This document shows positions 1-7,390 of a stretch of DNA of 17,882 nucleotides, one piece after another. The first letter of the stretch is position 1, and each line of letters opens with the position of its first letter. A program made the position numbers and the translations under genes. Origin of the DNA: JANXQG01 sp037147235 (lineage in GTDB: Bacteria; Planctomycetota; Planctomycetia; Pirellulales; Thermoguttaceae); contig JBAWVO010000119.1 of the NCBI GenBank assembly GCA_037147235.1, positions 1 through 17,882 of the forward strand. The letters run 5' to 3'. The notes under the pieces were generated by a model. The model saw only the letters and a list, made by a program, of their open reading frames with translations, was not told the DNA's origin and made no database searches.

Positions 1-72
1 AAACTGAAAGCAATCCGAGCCTGTGCGGTCGGCAAGTGGCCGCGTTCTGCGCCTGTGGCCACTTTCAGCACC

Positions 73-101
73 ATTGTGACAACTTATATAGTTTACACAA
101 T
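73..101. promoter_or_regulatory. Long imperfect palindrome, candidate operator of the sugar operon
   Basis: The stretch has half-sites ATTGTGNNAACT and AGTTNNCACAAT separated by five A/T bases. Ten of twelve arm positions are complementary. It lies about 100 bases before the oxidoreductase start and about 70 bases before the proposed -10 box. Palindromes of this size ahead of sugar operons are typical binding sites for LacI-, GntR- or AraC-type regulators; which regulator would bind is not shown, and none is encoded in the window. The palindrome itself is seen; the operator role is inferred. Confidence 0.45.
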
Positions 102-170
102 CGCAGATGTTCAGCCTGCGCTCTGGAAATCGCGAATTGCAACAATACACTAGCTTTGTCTCTGACGCAC

Positions 171-179
171 TGGTATAAG
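171..179 (+). promoter_or_regulatory. Extended -10 promoter element for the oxidoreductase operon
   Basis: The bases TGGTATAAG form an extended -10 element (TGn followed by TATAAG). The -35 region is weak (TAGCTT-like at 151-156, 17 bases upstream), as is usual when TGn is present. Transcription would start near 186, leaving a leader of about 20 bases that carries the AAGGAG ribosome binding site at 191-196, eight bases before the GTG start. Confidence 0.4.
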
Positions 180-204
180 AGAAGGAAGAAAAGGAGCATT
201 TATT

Positions 205-1410
205 GTGAAACAATCCACTTCGCGTCGCTTATTCTTACGAAATGTCGGTCTTGGTTCGCTCGGCGTGTTGGCGGCCGACGAATTGGCCGCCAACGCCGCG
301 CCCCCCCACGACGAGAAGATCCTGGGGGCCGCCGGCGTCAAGACGGCCGACCGCCCCAAGGGTGTCTGGTCGCCCGTCTCCGATCGAAAGATCCGGGTGG
401 GCATCGCCGGTTTCGGCGTCTGCAAGATGGGGGCAGCATTCGGCTTCCAGGCTCATCCCAACGTCACCGTGGCGGCGGTCAGCGACCTGATCCCCGAGCG
501 ATGCCGTGGGCTGGCCAAGGCCTGCCACTGCGAGAAGACGTATCCTTCGCTCGAAGAGATGATCAAGGACGACTCGCTGGAGGCGATTTTTGTCGGCACC
601 GACGCTCCAAGCCATGCCCAGCATTGCATTGACGCCCTCCGGCGCGGCAAGCACGTTGGATGCTGCGTGCCGGCCGTCTACGGCTCGATCGAGGACGCCC
701 ACAAGCTGGCCGATGCGGTCAAGACGAGCGGGCGGAAGTACATGATGTTCGAGACCAGCGCCTTCCATGCCGAATGTCACGCCATGCGGCAGATCTCCAA
801 GGCGGGCGGGTTCGGAAAGCTCTACGTCGAGGCCGAATACTTCCACCACATGCCGGAACCGATCGCCTCGTTTCGCGACTGGCGGGTCGGGCTTCCGCCG
901 CAATGGTATCCTACCCACTCCAACGCCTACTATGTGTGCGTCACCGGCGGCAGCTTTACCGAGGTTTCGTGCATGGGCATGCCCAGCACCATCGCTCACC
1001 TGCGGCCGGAGAACAACCGCTATAAGAATCCTTTCGGCACCGAAATCGCCTTGTTGCGGACCAGCGAAGGCGGAATGGCCCGCATGGCGGTAAGCTGGGA
1101 CACGCTCGGCCCGGGCGGCGAGCAAGGCCGCGTGCGCGGGCAGCGCGGGGCGATGTGGAACGGGGGCTACACCGGGGAGTTGAAGCAGTTGCCCGACCTC
1201 AAGTGCCCGCCCTTGCCGCCCAGCGTGGCCCCGGGCGGCCACGGCGGCTCGCACGGTCACCTGATGAACGAGTTTGTGACCGCGATCCTGGAGGACCGCA
1301 AACCGCTGGTAGACATCGCCTGGGCTCTGAACATGACGGTTGCCGGCATCGTCGCCCACCAGTCGGCGTTGAAGGACGGCGAGCTCACGAAGATACCGCA
1401 GTTCTCCTGA
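205..1410 (+). CDS. Gfo/Idh/MocA family oxidoreductase with Tat signal
   Basis: A 401-residue NAD(P)-dependent oxidoreductase of the Gfo/Idh/MocA family, probably acting on a sugar or cyclitol. The start is GTG, chosen because AAGGAG lies eight bases upstream and the N-terminus then reads SRRLFLRN plus a hydrophobic run, a twin-arginine export signal. The Rossmann fold begins near residue 63 with GIAGFGVCKMG (66-76). The usual EKP motif, which carries the catalytic lysine in many members, is replaced by CCVPAVYGS (153-161). The C-terminal half ends in a Gly/His-rich stretch (GGHGGSHGH, 344-352) before the last helices. Planctomycetes carry many such exported members, most of unknown substrate. 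It is the first gene of an operon with the isomerase and kinase downstream (21-base gap). The family call is secure; the substrate, and whether it is still a dehydrogenase, are not known. Confidence 0.9.
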   Translation: MKQSTSRRLFLRNVGLGSLGVLAADELAANAAPPHDEKILGAAGVKTADRPKGVWSPVSDRKIRVGIAGFGVCKMGAAFGFQAHPNVTVAAVSDLIPERCRGLAKACHCEKTYPSLEEMIKDDSLEAIFVGTDAPSHAQHCIDALRRGKHVGCCVPAVYGSIEDAHKLADAVKTSGRKYMMFETSAFHAECHAMRQISKAGGFGKLYVEAEYFHHMPEPIASFRDWRVGLPPQWYPTHSNAYYVCVTGGSFTEVSCMGMPSTIAHLRPENNRYKNPFGTEIALLRTSEGGMARMAVSWDTLGPGGEQGRVRGQRGAMWNGGYTGELKQLPDLKCPPLPPSVAPGGHGGSHGHLMNEFVTAILEDRKPLVDIAWALNMTVAGIVAHQSALKDGELTKIPQFS

Positions 1411-1431
1411 TCCTGGGAAACGACCGATTCC

Positions 1432-2847
1432 ATGCACCCGCAACCCCAATCCCAAAAGCCTCGCGTCGGCTTGCTGGCGTTGACGCTGGAACTGTATGAA
1501 CAGCTTGCCCCGGAGCTCCGCCAGCAACGCGAACAATGGCTGCGTCGCGAGGTGCTTCCGGCCTTGGACGCCGGCGCCGACGTCCGCTTTTGCCAGGCGG
1601 TCTACCGCCGCGAGGACGTCGATGCGGCTGTTGCCGAGTACGAGTCGTCGGGCTTCGATGCCCTGCTGGTCGTCTTCCTCGCCTATGCGCCGAGCCAGAT
1701 TGTGGCACCGGCCCTGCAACGCACGCGGCTGCCTGTCGTCGTCTGGAACACACAAGAGTTACTGGCGATTGACGGCCGGTTCGACACGGGCAAGATGATC
1801 GACAATCACGGCGTGCATGGGACTCAAGACCTAGCCAACGTGCTGGTTCGCACGGGCGTGCCGTTTCACTTTATCACTTCGCACCCCGGCGACGCCGGCG
1901 GCCTGCAAGAGTTGTTCGATTTCTTTGCGGCTGCGGCGGCGGTAACCCGGCTGCGGTCTTGCCGCTTGGGCTTGATGGGGTATCCCTTTCCGGGAATGGG
2001 TGATCTCGCTTTCGATAGCACGCATCTCGCCGCCACGCTCGGTTGCCGCTGGACGTCGCTGGCACTAGAGACCTATCACCAACTGGCCGCTGCGGCGCCC
2101 CCCGATGCCGTGGGGGATCTCAAGGACGAGTATCGCCGCTCGTACGCGATCGCTGAAGACGTGTGCGACGCCGACCTGGACGCCACGGCGCGAGCCGAGT
2201 TGTCCCTGCGTTCGATCGCTGCCGACCAATGCCTCGACGCCCTGAGCTTCCAGTTCCTCGCGCTGGGCGAGGATGAGCGGACAGTCACTCTGCCGTTCGT
2301 GGCCGTGAGCCGAATGATGGCCGACGGCGTCGGCTTTGCCGGAGAGGGGGATTTGATCGGGGCGGCGGGCACGTGGCTACTGAATCGTCTCTGTCCGCCC
2401 GCCAGTTTCACGGAGATTTTCACGATCGACTTCGCGGGCAACGGGATGCTGTTGAGCCACATGGGCGAAGCCAACGTGGCCATGGCGCGCAAGGACCGCC
2501 CCGTGCCCTTGGTGGCTCGGCCGCAGCCGATCACGCGCACGCTCGGACGGCAGTTGGCTCTGGTCACCAGTTTCCAGCCCGGCCCTGCCACGCTCTGTGC
2601 ATTGACTCTCGGCCCGCAAGGCAAGTGGCGATTGATCGTCAGCCGACTGGAGATCGAGGACTTCGGGCCGCTGGCGAGTCTTCCCGTGCCGCACTGCAAG
2701 GTGGTGAGTTGTCTTGACGTGCGCGACTGGCTGACAGCGTACGCCCGCTCAGGCGGACCCCATCACCACGCGATTTGCTTTGGCGACGCGCGACCGCGGC
2801 TTAAACTGGCCGCGGCCTTGCTGGATGCAGACTACTGCGAGGTCTAG
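1432..2847 (+). CDS. L-arabinose/L-fucose isomerase-like protein
   Basis: A 471-residue protein resembling the AraA/FucI ketol-isomerase superfamily, which interconverts aldoses and ketoses using Mn2+ in the cytoplasm. Visible family marks are NHGVHGTQDLANVL (125-138), GFAGEGD (301-307, Glu305 a likely metal ligand), SHMGEAN (342-348, Glu346 a second ligand candidate) and GGPHHH (441-446) near the C-terminus, matching the Glu/Glu/His ligand pattern of AraA. The length is close to the roughly 500 residues of bacterial AraA, but the sequence between motifs looks divergent, so the sugar cannot be named. There is no signal peptide. The ATG has only a weak GGGAAA upstream. The gene sits between the oxidoreductase and an FGGY kinase that starts three bases after its stop, implying isomerisation followed by phosphorylation of the ketose. 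Confidence 0.8.
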   Translation: MHPQPQSQKPRVGLLALTLELYEQLAPELRQQREQWLRREVLPALDAGADVRFCQAVYRREDVDAAVAEYESSGFDALLVVFLAYAPSQIVAPALQRTRLPVVVWNTQELLAIDGRFDTGKMIDNHGVHGTQDLANVLVRTGVPFHFITSHPGDAGGLQELFDFFAAAAAVTRLRSCRLGLMGYPFPGMGDLAFDSTHLAATLGCRWTSLALETYHQLAAAAPPDAVGDLKDEYRRSYAIAEDVCDADLDATARAELSLRSIAADQCLDALSFQFLALGEDERTVTLPFVAVSRMMADGVGFAGEGDLIGAAGTWLLNRLCPPASFTEIFTIDFAGNGMLLSHMGEANVAMARKDRPVPLVARPQPITRTLGRQLALVTSFQPGPATLCALTLGPQGKWRLIVSRLEIEDFGPLASLPVPHCKVVSCLDVRDWLTAYARSGGPHHHAICFGDARPRLKLAAALLDADYCEV

Positions 2848-2850
2848 CCC

Positions 2851-4305
2851 ATGTATCTCGGTTGCGACCTGGGAACCACGAACGTCAAGGCACTACTGAC
2901 CAATGGAGACGGTCGGGCCGTTGCTACGGGATCGGCACCGGTGGACCTCCTCCTCACGCCCGACGGCGGCATCGAGCAGGATATCGAGCAAATCTGGGCC
3001 GCCACATGCGCGGCGATTCGACAGGCTCTCAGCGGCGTGAATCCCGCGGCGATCAGGGCTGTGGGCGTCTCCAGCCAGGGCGGGGCACTGCAACTGCTCG
3101 ACGCCGCAGAACAACCGGTGGGGCGGGTCATCAGTTGGCTGGATAGCCGCGGCCGGCCGTTTGATCTGGATCTCACCGAAGAGTTGGGAGCGGATTTCCT
3201 GGCGGAACATATCGGCCACGCCGCCAGCACGATGACGCTCGGACAGATCCTGCGGCTCCAGCAACAGTCACCGGAACGGTTCAAGACGGTTCGTCATGTC
3301 AGCTTTGTCGGCGATGCGATCGTGGGGCGACTATGTGGCCGGCGTGCCCACGACGCCACCTCGCTGGCGATCGCCATGCTCTACAATCCCAGGCTGCAAC
3401 GCCCCGATCAGGAAGTCCTCGCCCGTTTGAAGCTCGAGGAGAGCCAATTGCCTGACCTCCTCCCCGCCACAACGCCGGCCGGCAAAATCCAACCGGCGGC
3501 GTGCCGAGCGACCGGTCTTCCGGCGGGCATTCCCGTTTCGCCGGCTATCCATGATCAATACGCTGTTTCACTCGGCGCAGGATCGGTCCAGGATGGCGAC
3601 GTGACTTTCGGGGCCGGCACGGCCTGGGTGTTGCTGGCCAACAGCGCGCGGTTGGCACGCCCGGCGACTGCGGACGCCTTCGTGTGCCCACACCCCGTGC
3701 CGGGCCTTTACGGCCAACTCCTTTCCATGCGCAACGGTGGCTCGGCGATCGAGTGGGTTCTGCGCTTGCTCGGCCGCGACGATGCCTCGCCGGCGGCGGT
3801 GGACCAAGTGCTGGCCGAGATTCCGCCGGGTTGCGACGGGCTTCGCTTCTGGCCCTTGCTGTCCCCGGCTGCCAACGCTGAAGAGGCATTTCCCACCAGC
3901 GGCCGAATCTCCGGGATCACTCTCAATCACCGAGGGAGTCACCTGCTTCGGGCGGTGGTCGAGGGCCTGGCTTGCGAACTGGCCCGGCATCTTATGCTGC
4001 TGGCCAAGGCGGGAATTGCCGTAGCAAGGCTGACGATGTGCGGCGGCGGGGCGGCCAGTCGCCTGACGCCGCAGATCATCGCCGACGTGACGCAGCAAGC
4101 GGTGGCGCACGTCGAGGCATTCGACGTCAGCGCCTTGGGTGCCGCCGTCGTTGCCCAAGCGTTGCTCGATCCGGCCGTGCCGTTGGAAGAGCTTGCCCGG
4201 CGCAGTGTGCCGCCCTCGCGTCTGGTGCTGCCAAGCGAAAACGCGGACATCTATTGCAAGGTCCGCGAGCATTACCTGGCGACGTTCCCCGGCGGCGGAG
4301 ATTAG
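2851..4305 (+). CDS. FGGY-family carbohydrate kinase (xylulokinase-like)
   Basis: A 484-residue ATP-dependent sugar kinase of the FGGY family, the usual length for xylulokinase-like members. The N-terminal phosphate-binding loop is GCDLGTTNVKALL (4-16). The likely catalytic base is Asp235 in AIHDQYAVSLGAG. The second phosphate motif is GAGTAWVL (254-261), and the adenosine motif is CGGGAASRL (397-405) in the C-terminal ATPase half. No signal peptide is present, so it is cytoplasmic. GAGG at 2839-2842 lies eight bases before the ATG and inside the end of the isomerase gene, so the two are probably co-translated. It should phosphorylate the ketose made by the isomerase. The family is secure; the choice among xylulose, ribulose, fuculose or another ketose is open. 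Confidence 0.88.
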   Translation: MYLGCDLGTTNVKALLTNGDGRAVATGSAPVDLLLTPDGGIEQDIEQIWAATCAAIRQALSGVNPAAIRAVGVSSQGGALQLLDAAEQPVGRVISWLDSRGRPFDLDLTEELGADFLAEHIGHAASTMTLGQILRLQQQSPERFKTVRHVSFVGDAIVGRLCGRRAHDATSLAIAMLYNPRLQRPDQEVLARLKLEESQLPDLLPATTPAGKIQPAACRATGLPAGIPVSPAIHDQYAVSLGAGSVQDGDVTFGAGTAWVLLANSARLARPATADAFVCPHPVPGLYGQLLSMRNGGSAIEWVLRLLGRDDASPAAVDQVLAEIPPGCDGLRFWPLLSPAANAEEAFPTSGRISGITLNHRGSHLLRAVVEGLACELARHLMLLAKAGIAVARLTMCGGGAASRLTPQIIADVTQQAVAHVEAFDVSALGAAVVAQALLDPAVPLEELARRSVPPSRLVLPSENADIYCKVREHYLATFPGGGD

Positions 4306-4632
4306 TCTTGAAAGTAGAGCGTTCTGGCAGATGAGGGCGATGATCGCCTGGGAAAACGGCGGAGGACCGAGGACGCGGCAGATGTCAAGAAAAACTCAGC
4401 CACTGAGCGGCCAAATTACCACGTCAGAGGTGTCAGGCATTACCAATCCTGGGATATTACGAGTCATTTCCTTGCCTGCGGCGGTGTGCCAGACGAACGC
4501 TGGCAAGCCCACTTTCAGCGCAAGGCCCAACAAGCACTCCAAACCGTGCCCCAAGTGGTGTAAGTACCGGTGGAATACTGTGGCGCAGGCCGGTTGAAAA
4601 ACGCGACGATCCCGCCGACAAAGAAGTATAGC
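4306..4632. other. Gene-free stretch between kinase and toxin-antitoxin module
   Basis: No convincing gene is seen. Two short hairpins occur: GGCGA/TCGCC at 4336-4348 with no T-tract, and CTCAG/CTGAG at 4395-4407. Read on the minus strand, the second is followed directly by five T, so it could be a weak minus-strand terminator. Frames on both strands are open for 60 to 100 codons but match nothing I recognise. Confidence 0.4.
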
Positions 4633-4661
4633 TTGGCTCGCCCACCTACCTGTGCTAGAAT
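4633..4661 (+). promoter_or_regulatory. Promoter of the UPF0175/DUF3368 module
   Basis: TTGGCT (4633-4638) and TAGAAT (4656-4661) are spaced by exactly 17 bases, and TG at 4653-4654 gives an extended -10. The expected start point near 4668 leaves a leader of about 15 bases that begins at the GGGAGG ribosome binding site (4669-4674), eight bases before the antitoxin ATG. This is the best sigma-70-like promoter I see in the window. Confidence 0.55.
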
Positions 4662-4682
4662 GGAAGCTGGGAGGCCAAGTAC

Positions 4683-4952
4683 ATGACGACCGTTTCATTC
4701 CAACTACCGGACAATCTCGAACAGCATCTCCGCAGGGAGTTAGGCGATTTAGCCGCTGCCGCGAAGGAAGCGGCCCTTGTGGAACTCTACCGACAAGGGC
4801 AACTCTCGCATGGCAAACTCGCGGAAGGCTTGGGAATATCGCGCTATGAAACCGATGCCGTGCTCAAGCGGCATAATGTCACCGAGGATCTGCTGACCCG
4901 CGAAGAATTCGACGACCAGGTCAGCGGCTTGCGCAAGGCGCTGGGCCGATGA
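4683..4952 (+). CDS. UPF0175 family protein, probable antitoxin
   Basis: An 89-residue protein of the UPF0175 family. The N-terminal segment (TTVSFQLPDNLEQHLRREL) is beta-strand then helix, as in small DNA-binding antitoxins. The middle carries the family hallmark LYRQGQLSHGKLAEGLGISR (35-54), which reads as a helix-turn-helix, and the C-terminus is acidic then basic (TREEFDDQV, RKALGR). Such proteins commonly sit directly before DUF3368 PIN-domain toxins, as here, where the genes overlap by ATGA. The likely role is neutralising the toxin and repressing the pair's own promoter. GGGAGG eight bases upstream supports the ATG. Family and pairing are well supported; toxin-antitoxin activity is inferred. 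Confidence 0.85.
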   Translation: MTTVSFQLPDNLEQHLRRELGDLAAAAKEAALVELYRQGQLSHGKLAEGLGISRYETDAVLKRHNVTEDLLTREEFDDQVSGLRKALGR

Positions 4953-5464
4953 TCGTTGTGTCCGACACGTCTCCGCTCAATTACTTGATCCTCATTGGAC
5001 AGGTCGACGTTCTGCCGGTACTCTTCCCTCGCGTGGTCGCGCCGCCGGCCGTAGTGGCGGAGATGCTTCAACAAGGAGCTCCGGAAGTTGTTGCCAACTG
5101 GGCCGCGTCGCCGCCGAGCTGGCTCGAAATTATCGCGCCCAGGGCCACCTATACCGGTCTTGGACTTGGCGCCGGGGAAGCCGAAGCCATCGAACTTGCG
5201 CAAGAATTAAAGGCGGATCAGGTTCTCCTCGACGAACGCAAGGCAACCTTGGTCGCTCGGCGACTCGGCTTGGCCGTCACCGGGACGCTGACTGTTCTCA
5301 GTTTGGCTGCCGAAAAAAGCTTACTCTCCTTCCCCGCGGTCATAGCGGCGCTGCGGCAAACGAACTTTCGTGGACCCGCCGATCTGATTGAGGAACTTCT
5401 GAAGCAGGACGAGAAAAGAAACACCGAGGGTGCCGGCCGAGAAGACTCGACACCGCGAGCCTAA
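4949..5464 (+). CDS. DUF3368 PIN-domain protein, probable toxin
   Basis: A 171-residue DUF3368 protein with a PIN-like nuclease fold. The four conserved acidic positions are visible: Asp6 in VVSDTSPLNYL, Glu38 in VVAEML, Glu77 in GAGEAEAIELA and Asp95 in LLDERKA. These would bind the metal ions used to cut RNA. The start overlaps the antitoxin stop by four bases (ATGA), so expression is translationally coupled. The last 20 residues (KRNTEGAGREDSTPRA) are hydrophilic and look like a variable tail. All catalytic residues are intact, so the toxin is probably functional; the RNA target is unknown. Confidence 0.83.
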   Translation: MIVVSDTSPLNYLILIGQVDVLPVLFPRVVAPPAVVAEMLQQGAPEVVANWAASPPSWLEIIAPRATYTGLGLGAGEAEAIELAQELKADQVLLDERKATLVARRLGLAVTGTLTVLSLAAEKSLLSFPAVIAALRQTNFRGPADLIEELLKQDEKRNTEGAGREDSTPRA

Positions 5465-5613
5465 TGACTCCGGTAAACGAAGAACGCGATGTTGACACAT
5501 TTAAGGACCGCAAGGGACGCAGGCGATCCTGCACGCGGAGTCGCTTGTTGAAGACGGTGTGGATGGCGCTCGCCTGATGGGCGGCGATGAGCAACGGTTT
5601 GCGAGTGTAGGGC

Positions 5614-6609
5614 ATGCGCGAAATAAAGACCATTGGTTATCGCGGCGGAATCGTTCGATTCGCAATTCCAGGTAACTGGACGGAGCAGTACGAACCCGAC
5701 GGCGGTGCGACGTTCTACGAGGACTTAACTGATTCCGGGACGTTCCATCTTACCGTTTTCTGCCGCACCTCGGAGTTCACAGAATCCTCCCAGGAAGTAT
5801 TGTTGCGACTCATTGCAAACGATGGTTATCAGCCATTTCAGACGGGTTTGGCAATGAGGACGCGGGTGGAACGTTCAGCAGACAAGGGCGAGCAAATTGA
5901 AACATATTACTGGGAAGTCGCCGTTCCCGTTAGTGCCGATAACGTCCGGCTGGCGAACTTCTCTTACACAACCCTCGCGTCGCAAGCTGACCAAGCACGG
6001 ACGCGCGAGGAGATTGATTTACTCGATCACTCGATACGAAGTGCCGAATACTCGCGAGACCAACGTGTTCCGAGTTCCGCCGATGAAGTTTTCCAAGCAG
6101 AACTTAGGAATCGGGGAATCGGCTGTACGACCACACTCGAGCGGAATTACGAGGTCAAAATCTTAGGTGTACCCTGCGCAGTCAATTTGGATAGTGTGCG
6201 ACGAGATTACGAGCGGGATTGTGACGTTGCGAAGATTTCCCGCTTTGTGGATAACATGATTCGGACTGTTGAGTCGGATTCCCGGGCTTTCTCTCGGCAA
6301 TTTGCAATCCACATGTTCGGCCATTTCCGTATGCTTTTCGCCCTGCCTTTGATGATTCCTACGACCGCAGGAATGGAGCTGGCGTCGCTCTTCGGCGTGG
6401 CGGTTAGAATGCTACGTGCGAAGGCTCCAATCCGTGCTGATACCCTCTTGGAACATTCGATCGCGATGGTCATTTGTCTCGCGATCTCCGCTCTACTAAG
6501 AATATGGCGGTTTCCTGCAAGAGTAATTGGAATCGGCATGGGAGCGTGGCGGTTTCTCGTTTACGCCATGTTCGTCGCAGGAATCATTGCGGGCATTTTT
6601 CTCGCATAG
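5614..6609 (+). CDS. Hypothetical protein with C-terminal membrane segments
   Basis: A 331-residue protein I do not recognise as a named family. Residues 10-220 are soluble. The opening (GGIVRFAIPGNWTEQY, then FHLTVFCRTS) resembles the beta-sheet start of the PsbP/MOG1/DcrB-like fold, but this is only a visual impression. Residues 237-262, 282-297 and 313-331 are hydrophobic, giving two or three membrane segments with the protein ending inside the last one. There is no signal peptide, so the N-terminal domain is probably cytoplasmic. Its base composition is lower in GC than the flanking operons (32 of 60 bases in 5821-5880). The ribosome binding site before the ATG is poor. Lying after a toxin-antitoxin pair and before a structured RNA-like stretch, it looks horizontally acquired. 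Confidence 0.7.
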   Translation: MREIKTIGYRGGIVRFAIPGNWTEQYEPDGGATFYEDLTDSGTFHLTVFCRTSEFTESSQEVLLRLIANDGYQPFQTGLAMRTRVERSADKGEQIETYYWEVAVPVSADNVRLANFSYTTLASQADQARTREEIDLLDHSIRSAEYSRDQRVPSSADEVFQAELRNRGIGCTTTLERNYEVKILGVPCAVNLDSVRRDYERDCDVAKISRFVDNMIRTVESDSRAFSRQFAIHMFGHFRMLFALPLMIPTTAGMELASLFGVAVRMLRAKAPIRADTLLEHSIAMVICLAISALLRIWRFPARVIGIGMGAWRFLVYAMFVAGIIAGIFLA

Positions 6610-6668
6610 CCGGGACAGAAAAGGGGATTGTGCCAAGAAGCTTGGAAAAGGAGGCTAACGCACATGAT

Positions 6669-6960
6669 GTGAGTTGAAACCTTTTATCGGAACCCTGCGG
6701 GTGCAAGCCCGCCCTGGAGAGCTTGACCAGCGTCTGGAAGCCAGTCCTGCGCGGTGACGGGTAGGCGGAAGCATGATGACAGCTACCGTGGCCTCGCTGG
6801 TTCCCGATGGGGCTTCTTGGCCTTTAGAGTTCGAGACGGGATTGCAGCGACGTCTTGTTCGTGTCGGTAGCCGACTCGTCCTTTCCCACTAACCTGCGTC
6901 GGTCACCTCAACCGCCGCAGCGAAACGACAGGGCCGGCGGTAAAAAGCTAGAAAACCGTC
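6669..6960 (+). ncRNA. Structured non-coding stretch, possible 5' part of a group II intron
   Basis: No gene is here, but short perfect stems follow one another: GCGGG/CCCGC (6697-6712), CTGG/CCAG (6714-6730), CTGG/CCAG (6734-6744), GTCGG/CCGAC (6863-6875) and CCGCCG/CGGCGG (6912-6940). The stretch opens with GTGAG (6669-6673), close to the GTGYG 5' boundary of group II introns, and CGGAACCC followed by a GGGTGCAAGCCC loop is reminiscent of intron domain I. No domain V hairpin and no reverse transcriptase follow, so if it is an intron only the 5' end survives. The stems are seen; the identity is a guess from memory of similar sequences. Confidence 0.35.
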
Positions 6961-7211
6961 AGTTTTTCTTGACCCGCAGTCGATTTGACACTCCCGCCTG
7001 ACGTTGCAGTCCAGGCACCCAATTAAATTACGCTGCCGTGCTCCCCCCCGACCACAGCCGCTACAATCGACGGGGTGGCTGACGTGCTCAGCGGCTGGGC
7101 TGGCACGGCCGGACGAACCGGCTGCGGAGTTCCCGCGGCAGCGATGGCCAGCACGCCAGGCATTAAGAGCCGCCTTTCACGGCGTTGGCTACGTGCGCTG
7201 GTGCAGAGGCG

Positions 7212-7249
7212 AGTGCCTGAAATACAGTGCCCTGAAATACAGTGCCCCC
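7212..7249. repeat. Tandem 15-mer repeat
   Basis: CCTGAAATACAGTGC occurs twice back to back without a mismatch (7216-7230 and 7231-7245), preceded by a further AGTG and followed by CCCC, so about two and a half copies are present. The unit lies in non-coding DNA between the accessory region and the amidohydrolase gene. A similar arrangement with a different unit is found at 17783-17814. Confidence 0.75.
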
Positions 7250-7372
7250 ATTGCTGTTGATGCGATAAACAAGGAAAATAGATTCATCTTCATTTCCCCC
7301 ATTTTCCGTTCTTCTTCCTCATCAACTCCTCCGATCATCCGAACCACCCAGTAAGATAGTCCTCAGTCTCTT

Positions 7373-7390
7373 TCTTGGCGGGGCCCAAGA
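7373..7390. promoter_or_regulatory. Hairpin or inverted repeat before the amidohydrolase
   Basis: TCTTGG and CCAAGA form a perfect six-base stem around a six-base GC loop, about 33 bases before the start of the amidohydrolase gene. No T-tract follows. It could be a leader hairpin or an operator half-site pair; nothing further decides this. Confidence 0.3.

Noticed and set aside
235..1755. Long minus-strand open frame of 506 codons opposite the oxidoreductase gene
   Set aside because: It is the antisense shadow of a well-recognised high-GC gene and its translation has no family resemblance.
4396..4698. Minus-strand 100-codon frame upstream of the antitoxin gene
   Set aside because: It overlaps the strong plus-strand promoter and ribosome binding site of the toxin-antitoxin pair and matches no family I recognise.
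6669..6800. Cobalamin riboswitch or other metabolite riboswitch
   Set aside because: The conserved cobalamin core (GCCACTG and the B12 box) is absent and no transport or cobalamin gene follows.
4384..6973. Inverted 13-base match (AGTTTTTCTTGAC at 6961-6973 and its complement at 4384-4396) flanking the accessory island
   Set aside because: A few 13-base matches are expected by chance in a window this long, the match does not extend, and no target duplication is visible, so it does not support a transposon boundary.
6985..6990. Perfect TTGACA box before the amidohydrolase region
   Set aside because: No acceptable -10 box lies 16 to 18 bases downstream.
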